64,000 nucleotides of DNA from Cristatella mucedo (taxonomy: Eukaryota; Bryozoa; Phylactolaemata; Cristatellidae): NCBI GenBank assembly GCA_009760855.2, contig WPIO01000078.1:782001-846000 (forward strand), given 5' to 3'. This document shows, one piece after another, positions 41,720-52,281 of the stretch. The notes beneath the pieces are model-generated. The model made no database searches and was not told the origin of the DNA. It saw nothing but the letters and a program-made list of their open reading frames with translations. Every line of letters starts with the position of its first letter. The stretch's first letter is position 1. Position numbers and translations under genes: made by a program.

Positions 41720-42869
41720 TCACTCTTAGTTCATCTGATATGTTCTCGTAGTTTTACTACAACTTTTTATTATTATTAGCCAGCTGCTCTGGAGGTTTTC
41801 ATGGCGTGTAGCTTAAACATAAATATCCAAAGTTGGCCATCGCTTTTTTGTGTAGGCTTAAAGTCAGGTAGAGTGGCGTGCAAGTTACGAGTCCATCTCA
41901 AATGAAAGCACGTCTCTCTTTCTAGACGGTCTGTCCCTGTTTTAGACGGATGGTCGGCTAAATTCATCCTCTTAGTGACGTACCTTTGTGGACTCTCCAG
42001 AAATAGCATATGCCAATTGCTTTTGAAAAAGGTTTTGGAAAAGAGCCATTCCAGGGCAAAGCCTTCTGGGCGGCTTCAAAATGTTTCTCCAGAGAGGTTT
42101 TAAGATATTTCCCCTTTAAATGGCATTAACATAAATCCAAATAAAATAATGTAAATAAACCTGTCTGAGAGCGTGCTACGCAGGTGCACCTCCAGCCTTC
42201 CCCTGTTGGTGCTGTTTCGATAAAGCTGCGGATCTCAACGCAAGGATTTGGCTAAAAAAAGAATGCTCTCCCAATACGTTAGGTTAGCAGTTAAAATGGC
42301 TAAGAGATAAATAAGTTGTTAGGAGGCTAAAACCCTTTTCAAAGGGTTAATAGTCAAGTGAAGCTCGGACTTACACCACTTTCTGTAAGGTCGCGGCTCC
42401 CCCCCCCCAGCTACCACCACATCAAGATCAGAGGTTGGCTGACTTTAAAAAAAGGAAGCCAACAGCATCGGCTGCAACCTAGGACCTGCTCTCGTAGAGA
42501 TACGCGGCGGTGGGATCGAAGAGAGTGGGTACGTGCATGGTCCGCTGCAGAGAAAGCTCCACCCTGCTCAAAAATGGTTCCTCTGGCCTGCTTTAGCTGC
42601 CACTGAAACGCGAGTTTCCTTATTATAGTTAAGATATTTCCCTAAAGTTTCGTGGAGCGTTTCGCACTCCCTTCCATCAAAACCCCGGCGAGACATCCGG
42701 ATCCGGAGACGACTTCAAGATTCGGGGTTCGATTTTAGAGGAGCCTGCCATTCTTATCGACCGGACTGCCGCACTTGCAATACTCGGATTAGGAGGCCTG
42801 CTGGGAGGCGCATCTTCGGACCCTTCAACCCTGGGATCTTATCCCAGGGGTTTAAATCAACATAATCTG

Positions 42870-43003
42870 TGCACTACACGACCCACCTAGGTCGTGAGTC
42901 CGACTCCGGCAGCAGTCAACCCTTTATTGCCACCCGGAAGCGAGGTTAATAATCGCTCTTCTACCTCTAGCGCTGTATACCAGTAAGTGAGGCTTTTGAA
43001 TCC
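42870..43003 (+). mobile_element. Diverged SINE-1-like copy
   Basis: CCTAGGTCGTGAGTCCGACTCC (B-box region), CCTTTATTGCCACCCGGAAGC, CGCTCTTCTACCTCTAGCGC and AGTGAGGCTTTTGAATCC match the SINE-1 plan with many substitutions. Confidence 0.5.
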
Positions 43004-44084
43004 GACGACCTTTGCTAGTACCTTCAGGGTCTGCCTCCGAAAGTGGGGGGGGGGGGCACCGTGCTTTAGAGACAGTAAAGAAATCTTCCGAAAGGCACCC
43101 CTTCAGTGCACCGACTCCGAGTAGGTGGCATAAGAGCGAGAAGTAGAGCCTTCCTGGAGCCTTCTGGCCACGGAAATGCCTACACATCTGCCATTTAAAG
43201 CCTGCTTCATATCACAAAAAGCTATCGTGGCGAAACTTAAACTACCGAAACAAGCGGCCCAGGGATCGTAGCATTGTTTCTATTTACTCCAACCTAGCGG
43301 CGAAATTTCTTTTTAATAAGCTTAAACGTGCCATTAGCTGCAGCTCCCTCTTTACCGCCTATGCTTTCATAGAATGCTACTGAGAATACTTTGTGCACAG
43401 CCCGCCAATAATGGCTATACTTTTCTTACTTGTTAACACCGCTAAGAAATTGGACATTGAACCAACCCATAAAATTGGCATAACTAGAAGAAATCACATC
43501 TACTTGTGCTCTGTGCATCATGGTAAGCTACCAGGTCAGCTAGTACGACGCCACTCCTCGGTTTACTTTCGGCCACGCCCACTCGAGGTCTAGGTTTAGC
43601 CCCCTCTCTGAAAATATCCTTTCAAGGGACCTGGTATAAGCATTCAATTCGCCCCACAAAGCTCTGAGATTTGGCCCACCGATTGGTAGGGTTTTCCAAA
43701 ATTTGAAGTTACCCATCTTTAGATGATTGTTGATGAAATTACATGACGCTAGTGTCTCTCAAGGAAGCTCTGGGAAAAGCTGGCAGCGAACGGCATTCGT
43801 CATGAAACTAAAAAGTAACTATACGTTTCAAACTCTAGTTTAATTTAGCATGATTAAACACAATACTCATGTGTCATATTATTGTGCACAGGCCTGTACT
43901 ACAAGGCTTATCTCATCCGGAAGATGCTGGGTCGTCATTTAAAGATCGCTTGAGAAAACTCCGAAGTGGCACTGCTCGTGAAAAATGTTAAATTTTTTAC
44001 TTGGTCTGCAGGTCACCTACTGTATGCATGCAAAGTAGGTAGCCACGTATGAGAGGCACCGATTGTACCCGTAGCACCTCCGTC

Positions 44085-44330
44085 GGGAAGTTTTCAATAG
44101 CGTACATACAGCTAAAGCCGCTTTCAGTGTAATCATGACAGCGAAGATCATATCTCATGAAACAAAGAAAAAGTGAGAAGCGTAGTAGAGTCAGAAGGAT
44201 AGTCAAGTAAGTACTTATAGTCAAATAGAAATATGAACGGAAGACGACTAAACATGATTGCACGAGTCAGCTATCAGAGAGAAATGTTATGAGGCAAGAA
44301 CGTCTGAACGTCTACAGGCTGAGCCATACA
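44085..44330 (-). mobile_element. Degenerate LINE-B 3' fragment
   Basis: GTTTTCAATAGCGTACATAC, AAAGCCGCTTTCAGTGTAAT and CTCATGAAACAAAGAAAAAG mirror LINE-B 3510-3600. Confidence 0.55.
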
Positions 44331-45974
44331 CTAATTTTCCGAGCTCAGGAACCTGCCGCCTGATTACAATTGCCAAATTCACTCGCAGTAGCTAGCCTCG
44401 CATTTTCGGGCTTTGGAGAGCTACTGCTGTCCGAGCTAGCCTTGACCCCCTACTCGCTTTCTTCATAGTCCACGATCACCTTGGGGGGGGGGGGGCTTCT
44501 AAGAGTCATAATTATATTGGGGGTTGATTCGCAACACTTGCTGAGCCAGAATGTTTTCGTCCCTCACTCTCATTGTGAACTGCTTTCGCCTGCCAACATC
44601 CCTGTCCACTTGCATCGCAGAGCTAGCCTTAAATTCGTCTTGCATTTCGTCGATTTAACCTACTTTCTATCAACTGACTCAACTTGTTCAATTTGTGCTC
44701 AAGAAGCTTAATGGCTTTACTGCTAGACACCCCGTCCGAAAGTGGAGCCGAAAGTATTGGTCCCTAGCTTAGAAACTATATAAGCTACGGAACTCCGCTG
44801 AGACCCCCCACTTAATCTTACATGTAACACTAATATGTCGAGCGTCAATAGATTCTTTCATTTTTCTGTAGTCTCAAGGCTTTAGATTAGTAGGGAAACC
44901 AATAGAGCCCCTCGTATCGATCCGTTAGCTACATCAGCTGGCTTGGTAGAGATGCTCAATGATTATTTATGGATGAGAGCCAACCTTGCGTAGGGACAGC
45001 TGCATTTGACCTAGATGGTGGAAATGCACTGAAATTTGAGCTCTACATCCTATTATTCCAGAATGCAAAAACTGGTGCGCAATTGGACTGAGAAGTTTTT
45101 ATAAATGTTATCGATGGCAGATTTTTTGTCAAGAATACCAGCACGTATCCCCTGTTCATGAATTTTCCTGCATTCGCAGGAATCTCGTGTATGACCCCAA
45201 TACAACTAACTTATCTGCAGTAGTCATTAGTGTAGGTCGAGCAGTGGCAACTCTTCCGTCAACTCCCAGGTCGACTGTCTCTATTAGAAACGATCTTGTT
45301 CCGGACTTATTGCTGACAGCGGTCGAGCCACTCGCAATTCGTCGTGAACCACGAGCCAACTTTAGGCGGGGGGGAGGCGGAACCCGGGAGAGGAAGGGCT
45401 TGCGGTCCACTCACCGCATACGCTGTGCGTGACCGAGCCCGACGACGGACCTGTCCCCCTCGTCGACTATTTTGGCCCTCGGCCCGAACTCTCGCGTCGC
45501 GCATACGGCTGCGCTGTCACGCGCGCACGCGCACAAACGCCGAGCACACAAGTCGCTAGCCGCGACACAAGATTCGGACGTCGCCAATATTCGCTTCGCG
45601 TCGTAGGCTGCTACTAGCACTGCAACGAGCGCCGAGTTTGCGGCCCAAGCCCAGACCGGAAGTGGGAGCGGCGCAGCGGGCGTTCGTAACGCTGCGAACC
45701 TCGAAGCTCGGCGGACGAGTCGCGGTTTCGCTCACCCCGATGCGGCGCGCGCACGTACGCCGACAGTAGCAGAGAGCGGCCGCAATACAGAGAGCATCCG
45801 TATATTGATAAAAAAGTCCACATCCTTAGCGTAGAGCTGTCTATTCGACAGCCGCAGAGAGGCATCAGTGTTCTGCGCCAGCCGTGGCGTACAACCGGTC
45901 TGGCTCGAATTCCAAAGCGCAACATCCTGGCTCTAAGCCAACGTAAAATTTGCCAACAATTTCTTTAAATTATG

Positions 45975-46055
45975 CTTTTTAATAATAGTAATAATAATAA
46001 TTGTAATACATTTTTATAGCGCCTTCAGAGAACTTCTAGGCTCCCTTATCTGGGC
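45975..46055 (-). mobile_element. LINE-A tail remnant
   Basis: AATAATAGTAATAATAATAA tail and TTTTTATAGCGCCTTCAGAG hairpin start only. Confidence 0.6.
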
Positions 46056-46420
46056 TCTCTTTCTTGGCTCGTTGCTTATGCATGTCTCCTAATCGCAGAC
46101 TTTAAGATAAAAGGTTCCCAGCCGTCACAATTCATGAGTGGCTAATAGTCTCAAGCAGCGCCATAATCTAACCGCTCCTAGGCGTGCATGGGTCTTCGCT
46201 ACTCGTGTGGCGAGTAACCGTAGCGGACGTCAGCAAACGTTCGACATTTGTTGTTCATTTAATTGACGACACTGCTCCTGATCGCTGTACGAGTGGGCCG
46301 CGACACTCGATGTGGTAGGCAGTTGGGACGTGCTATTGGTGATTGTTATGACGCGGGAGTCGGGGGTACTCCGGTGAGCGAGAGTGTCGAGGAGAGTCGT
46401 GCTTCGCCCTGCTCTGTGAG

Positions 46421-47131
46421 TGGTGAAATTGTAACCGTGCAGAAGCTCGTCCCCTGGCTCCCTACCGGTGGACGGTGTGGTGCAGCGCTGTTAAAACAAA
46501 AGCGGCAACAACTGGGTGCTGAAAGCAACAGTTTATTGTGGGCCTGTTAATAGTGGTTACGCGCCGGCGCAAGCGCTTAACGCGGCGGGCCTGCACCGGA
46601 CTGACCAAGTTAACTGCGTGAGAACTCCCGAAGCCCGACTACAATAAGCCACCGCACGCCTGCGTCGCTAGCAGTGGTCCCGACCTCGAAGGCGGACCGC
46701 TACAGCACCTCAAGATATGAGCAGCTAACTGAGTAGCAGGCAGAACACTACCGCGCAGTCCAAGTTGCACTTAGCTGTTCGTCGCCGTAGGTTCGACTCT
46801 CGTTCTCTCGAGGCGTAGTCTCGCATCGACTCCCCAAGCTGCAGCCCTGAGCTCTGTCAGTCATGTCGTTTATACTCTCTCTCTCTCTCTCCGCCCTCTT
46901 GACCTTGAGCGTAGCTGCTATTTTTGTCGGACCCTAGCTCTCGGTGTCCGTCTCGGCCTATTCGCGTCTCGCTGTCAAACTGACGCCTCGCTCCGCTCCC
47001 GGTTAACTAATGTGTCCCCCTAACCAATTCTTCTTGGCTAGTCCGCCCGCTACGGGTTGCTCTAGGTGCCCCAGTCAACCCCACTAAGGCAAGGGCTAGC
47101 TAGTATCGCGGCTAGCCTGAGAGCTCCACCA
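46421..47131 (-). mobile_element. Solo LTR, about 711 bp, nested in the 222-bp LTR-like repeat
   Basis: On the minus strand it starts TGGTGGAGCTC and ends TTTCACCA, a short perfect inverted pair bounded by TG and CA. It has a TATA-like GTATAAACGAC (near 46870) downstream of a GA tract and a poly(A) signal AATAAA near 46532 (read reversed) in the expected order. Flanking GTGAG and GTGCA share only GTG. No internal retroelement genes are present, so recombination between LTRs is inferred. Confidence 0.65.
46872..46892. repeat. (CT)n run inside the solo LTR
   Basis: Ten CT dinucleotides. On the element's own strand this is a GA tract directly upstream of its TATA-like box. Confidence 0.85.
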
Positions 47132-47767
47132 GTGCAAAATAAACTGGTGGTGTTGCTCGTCGGCTAGCATTCTGTGCTGTTCGCGACGATAAGTCAAGCT
47201 GAAAAATTGAAAACGGTCGGGTAAAGCACAAAAGTGCCAGCTCAGCACGAAGGAATCCGAACTTCTGCGACCGAGTCGTTAGGTCTGCGTAACCGTCGCT
47301 GGTTCAGGTAGTGGCACGACGCGTGCAATGTACAGCTCTTACAGCCGTTGCACGCCAAGCGGCTAAGACGCAGCACTCGTAATTCCGCAGGAGGCGCTAG
47401 CAACAAAGCCGAGCTCGCGAAAGCGCGAAGGATTTCGCTATAAGAATACAGCTGGTGCGACAAGCTTACGGCAGCGAACGTCCAGCGCAATGACCAGCCA
47501 ACCGGCTCACCGCCGCCAAAAGAGAGCTCGCCCCCTCCGCGTCATGTTCTCTCCTTATGAAATGGCCGGGTAGTTCGTCTGTATAAAACTGGTAGCATAG
47601 TAAAATACTGCGCTGCTGAAATGCCTGCTTATTGAGGCTATAAGAGGTTATATTCATTAGAGGTCCACGGCTCTAAGTTAGTTCCAAGCTCATATGAAGT
47701 AAGTCATGCTAGCGGGTTTTGCCAACACTAATAGCGATTTTGGGTCGCACATGGACACCGGTGCCTT

Positions 47768-48055
47768 AAGATTGTAGCATTACGGCCTCATTTATTACAG
47801 CATTTAGTGTGTTTTTGTGATTCGTTCTTCATGTGCATGCACCTGCTTCCGGTATGCCCGCTGCTTGCGGATGTTGCCACCAATCATTAGGTAATGCTTT
47901 AATAATAATAACACACTTGATATGGTGCCCTCAGAGAACTCAATCTCTGCCTAGGCACTTCACATTTGCTTTCTATACAGCATCTGTAAAGTGGCTAGAA
48001 AGAGATTCAGTTCTCTGAGGGCACTATATGAATGTGTTATTATTATTAAATTATT
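47768..48055 (+). mobile_element. LINE-A 3' end with an inverted LINE-A tail inserted
   Basis: A plus-strand 3' UTR (ACAGCATTTAGTGTGTTTTT) runs to about 47900. A minus-strand tail and hairpin (TAATAATAATAACACACTTG, CAGAGAACTCAATCTCTGCC) spans about 47901-47970. The plus-strand hairpin and ATT tail (GTAAAGTGGCTAGAAAGAGA) then complete the host copy. Confidence 0.75.
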
Positions 48056-48089
48056 ATTATTTTTTGATGCACACTTGAACTTTTGCAGC

Positions 48090-48676
48090 TTTGCTGCAGT
48101 CCTGCGGCTCCCACTCTCGCCAATACCCGATTGGAACCCGCGAGGGTGGCGAGAGGGACTCGGCGAATCGCATAAACTCTACGCCGCTGTTTCCGCTTTC
48201 AAAGACGCAGCCAATCGAAGTTTCCGGCAGAAAATGCGATCTTATCGTTTCGTAAAACTGCAGGCTACCCACCCGACCATCACGCGCCGCGCACAGAGAG
48301 AGCAACGACTCGAGAATCTAGTTTCCGGAAGTGAGGTGTCTGAGTTGCGGTCTCTAGGGTCACACGTTAGTGATTAATCTATTGACGACGGAAAGGAGGC
48401 CGCCATTACGGGTCGCTCAACTTCCGGTTGAGAGGGAGTTTTCCCACTGCCCGGCGAGAACGAGAGCGCTGAAAGTAGGAGGTGTCGCTGTGCCATTCTT
48501 CGTCGACGAGCTCGCGAGGCGAGTGTCGCGAAACGCTAGCAGCTCGAGCGGAGGTGACTGCACGGCCATCTCGGGTTGCGCTCGCCGCAGCAGACGCGTT
48601 CGGCAGCGCACCGAGACCGAGGTCGGCCAGCCGCGAGCCGCCGCCGGGCGGCGCTCCGCGCGCGCGCCGACCCTCC
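48090..48676 (+). promoter_or_regulatory. CpG-rich 5' flank and likely promoter/5' UTR of TMEM168
   Basis: GC and CpG content rise sharply from about 48.1 kb into exon 1. No clear TATA box was seen. Transcription start and any upstream non-coding exon cannot be placed from the sequence alone. Confidence 0.4.
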
Positions 48677-50088
48677 ATGCGAGGCTGCCGACCGGTCGTG
48701 CACCTGCGCGACATTGTCCGTCTGCTGGCCATGGCGCTGCGCGACCTCAAGGTGCAGTTCGCGCTGCGGCTCCTGCGCTTCGTGTCCTACGTCGTCTGCC
48801 TCGGAGCGCTGGGCGTCGGCCTGTACGTTCGCTGGGTGCGAAGCGGCCAGAACGCCTGGATACTCGGCGTCGCGCTCGTCGCGCTCTCACTGTTCCTGAT
48901 CGCCGTCGCTCTGCGCTACTACTTCCTGTTCGTCGCCGCCGAGGAGGCACTGAGCGGCGTCTCGCTCACGTTCCTCGTCGGCTTCATCGCGCTGACGTCC
49001 GCCGACGGCCGTCCGAGCGGCGACGGCAGGGGCAGCGATGGCGGGGGCAGCGACGACGGCACCGAGCAGGTCATGAACTGCATGCTCGTCGGCTGCGCCG
49101 GCATCCAGCTGCTCTACGTCGTCGTCGGCAAGGTGAGCGCGGCCGTCGGCGTTCGCACGGACGAGGACGCGTCGACGCGACAGGCGTCCACGCTTCTGCC
49201 CGCCAGGTGTCGCTGGATCGTCGGCGGCATGCTGCTGGCGACGCTGTGCACGCAGGGCGGCGGCGGCGACGGCGGCGTCGCGACGCCGCTCGCCTGCCTG
49301 ACGACACTGCTGGCAGCGCTCGTCGTGCACCTGTGTGCCGTGCGCCTCGGCTCGCTGCTCGGCGTCGCTCTGCTCGGCGCGCACCTGTGTGTGGCCAACC
49401 TCTGGCTGCTGCCGCTGCTCGGCGTGCACGCCAACGCCTACGCGCTCGCCTACTTCGTCGCCGACCTGTTCCTCGACTCGCTTGTTGACCTGGTCGTGTT
49501 CGGCAGCGACGAGGCGGCGCGCTGGCGGCCGCTGACACGTGGAGCCTCCAAGCATGCGCTTCGCGCCGCCATGCTGGCCGCGCTGCTGACGCAGGTGGCG
49601 TACGCTGTGCTCGCGGCTGCCGCCCTGCCGGCGCACAAAGAGTGGTACGTCGTGGAGCCCATGTATGCCGCCGTCGTGGTGCTGCTGTGGGGCCCATTCC
49701 GCGTCGCCCTGCTCGTCGCCTGCTGGCAGCTGGTCAACCGGCTGAGCGACTGCGCCGCCGAGTACGAGCGACATTGCAGCATTGGCGGTGGCAGCAACGA
49801 CGGAGAAGGCCAGTCGGCGTCGGGCAGCTTGGCCGACGTCATGGCGGCCAAGGGCGTGCGCCACTTTGCGCTGGTGTGCACACGCGTGGCGGCTGCTGCG
49901 CTCGTCACCGGCGCGCTGCCGCTGCTCGTCGCCTGGACGACGGTCGCCTCGACGCCTCTTGCCGTCGCACTCTTCCTGCTGGTGTTGCCCTACGAATGTG
50001 CGGCGTTCAGCGTTCTGCGAGCACTCGGAAAGAAGCTCGGCGGGACGTGCTGTGGCTACGCAGTGATCGGATCGCCCGCGCCGGCCAT
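48677..50088 (+). CDS. TMEM168: TMEM168 coding exon 1 (membrane domain)
   Basis: A single 1.4-kb GC-rich exon coding residues 1-470 and two bases of codon 471. It carries all the membrane segments and a low-complexity loop (GDGRGSDGGGSDDG) of about 20 residues that the vertebrate protein appears to lack. Perfect GTAAGT donor at 50089. The exon and its upstream flank from about 48.1 kb are rich in CpG. Confidence 0.92.
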
Positions 50089-52237
50089 GTAAGTGACTGC
50101 GCATGTCGCCGTGAGCCTCTGCCACGCCCTGCCGTGTTTCGGGTTGGGCTTCGGGCTGGAAGGGCGGGTGGTGGGCTGAGATCCCAGATTCGGGGTGTGC
50201 TGCTCGTGTGCGTCTGCTGAGCTGCGGGTCGGCTTCTGATGACTGCCAGACGATAACGTGAGGTAGGAGCCCCTGTGGTGCAGCTCCTTCCTTTCTGCAG
50301 CTCCTTCCTTCCTGCAGTTCCTGCCTTCTTGCAGCTCCTGCCTTCTTGCAGTTCCTTCCTTTCTGCAGCTCCTTCCTTTCTGTAGCTCCTTCCTTCCTGC
50401 AGCTCCTTCCTTTCTGTAGCTCCTTCCTTTCTGCAGCTCCTTCCTTTCTGCAGTTCCTTCCTTCCTGCAGTTCCTGCCTTCTTGCAGCTCCTGCCTTCTT
50501 GCAGCTCATTCCTGCCTGCCGTGCTCCTGAGATCGTCTAGTAGCCTGGTCGGTCTCCCCGTATGCCGAGGCGGCGCCCGCTTGCACTTAGCGAGTGATGC
50601 CGTCGAACTGTCGGCGACGATAGCTGAATGCATAGCTTCGATCCTTTCCTGTGCAGCCACCGCCACTTCTTGCCCCTCGTCCCAGTGGCCGGCGGCGCTG
50701 CCGTTGCCACAGCTGAAGTCGGCTGCACCTGTGACGTCGTTCGTGTGCAGCTGCAGCCGCAGGGTCGTGTCGGACACGCTGTCCATCACATTGGCAGCTG
50801 CGAGACAGTGAGCTCACCTCTGTCCTTTGCACAGCTAGCAGCATTCCGCAAGCCCTAGCTAGCCTGCCTGCCTGCCTCGGACTGCACCTGCATCAGATCG
50901 CCTAGTGGCCGCACGAGCCTCACGCACCTTTGCAATCGGCCCAGCACGCGCGCTCCGATTGCTGCCAGCCAGCACCGCGCTTCCTTTGCTCCATCCTGGT
51001 GAGCAGGAAGAGCGTGGTCGCTGCGTGGCATCACGCTCAAGCAGCCTGGCGGCAGTTAACGGTGCTGCGCTGTGCAAGTGATTGCGGTAGACTGATGGGC
51101 AAGTGCTTGAGCGCTCGGCTGCGGCAGCAGCAGCAGCAGCAACCCGAGATGTGGCCCTGCGGCTCGCCTGCCGTCCGCGAGTCCCGATTGCAGGACGGAT
51201 GGTAGGAGTGCGCTGACGTCTGGACGCTGCTAGCTGCTGCAAGTGGAAAGCATGCTCGCTTGATGCCGTGCCTCGATGTCTTGGACCCGACAGTCCTGCC
51301 CCAACCCCTTCCTAGTTCGAAGCCCCGGGCGAGGCGTGGCCAGTGAGTACTGCTTGCTGAGTCAACGGACGCGGTTCAGATGTCCGCGAGCCAACCGTGC
51401 GCGTATGCAGCGCCACCCAGCTTAGCTCGTGGCTTGTTCTGCTGTTGCCATGACAATGTCAGTGTGCTACCGTGCATCGTCGTCGTCGCTAACCGCTGTA
51501 CCGAATGCGGCCTTGCCTTGACCTGCCTTTGTCGCTGTCGCTCATCCTGGTATTGCAGCTAAGCTGCGTGCTGCATAACGAATGCCCCTTGAGCATTGTG
51601 CCACCGTGTCCTTGCGGTTTGTCGTCGTAGCACTGAGACGGGCCTAGTCGCTGTCGTCGGAGGTGATGAACAGTAGGTGTGGTCCACGGGTGGCCGGCCG
51701 ATGCCGATGCCACTGCCCTTCTCGTGCGCGAGCTGAACATTTTCTGACAGCGAAGTAGCTGCTAATGCCTAGTGCCAGCGCATCTCCCGAGGCGCGCAGC
51801 TCTGTGGAGCAGCTTCTTCGCTGCACTTGCTCGGTGTCTCCTCTGCTCTGCCTTGCCCCAGCCTGTGCAGGGCGTGTGCCCTGAGCTGGTTGGCCCGTTG
51901 CTCCAATGGCTGTTTGCCTTTGATCAGGATTGGGCCAGCATGGGCATTCAGGACCGTGATGACACACTAGGTAAGGCGTTTGCTTTCACGACCTCGGTCC
52001 CGAGGTCGTGGGTTCGATTCCTGCCGTGGGCGATTCTTTATCACCACTGCAAGCGGTGATGATAGCCGTAAAGGCTCTTCTGTCGCTATACAAAAAGAGG
52101 CTGTTGAATCAGCTAGAATTTTTTTTAGGACTGAAGGACGGATAGATTTTCTCACTTTCATTAGTCGGGGGAAAAATATGTGTATATATATGTGTGTGTG
52201 TGTGTGTGTGTATCTAAGATATATACATATATGTATG

Positions 52238-52281
<44 letters not shown>

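Larger units (their letters stand above)
41720..45974. other. Intergenic 4.2 kb, mostly unassigned
   Basis: Apart from the diverged SINE near 42.9 kb, the LINE-B fragment at 44.1-44.3 kb and G runs near 43045 and 44483, no element was recognised. GC and CpG rise after 45.3 kb (frames of up to 103 codons on both strands), but no exon or domain could be supported. Confidence 0.4.
46264..47196 (+). mobile_element. 222-bp LTR-like repeat split by a solo LTR
   Basis: 46264-46420 and 47132-47196 together align base for base with the uninterrupted minus-strand copy at 60248-60468. Ends are TGACGACACTG and CGATAAGTCA (TG...CA), with AATAAA near the 3' part (47143). No coding sequence and no clear target duplication. 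Confidence 0.72.

Noticed and set aside
48482-48676. Upstream in-frame ATG for TMEM168 at 48482
   Set aside because: The added 65 residues are low-complexity and unlike the family, and the ATG at 48677 gives the expected distance to GLYVRW.
48370-49488. 372-codon plus-strand frame overlapping TMEM168 exon 1, and a 192-codon frame at 49642-50220
   Set aside because: Arg/Ala-rich alternative-frame translations of the same GC-rich exon, with stops avoided because of base composition.
48887-50509. 540-codon minus-strand frame opposite TMEM168 exon 1
   Set aside because: It is the antisense shadow of a GC-rich exon joined to a translation of the 17-bp minisatellite. It has no family resemblance, while the plus strand has clear TMEM168 homology.
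50280-50517. CRISPR array
   Set aside because: Uniform 17-base tandem units without unique spacers in an animal intron; a minisatellite.
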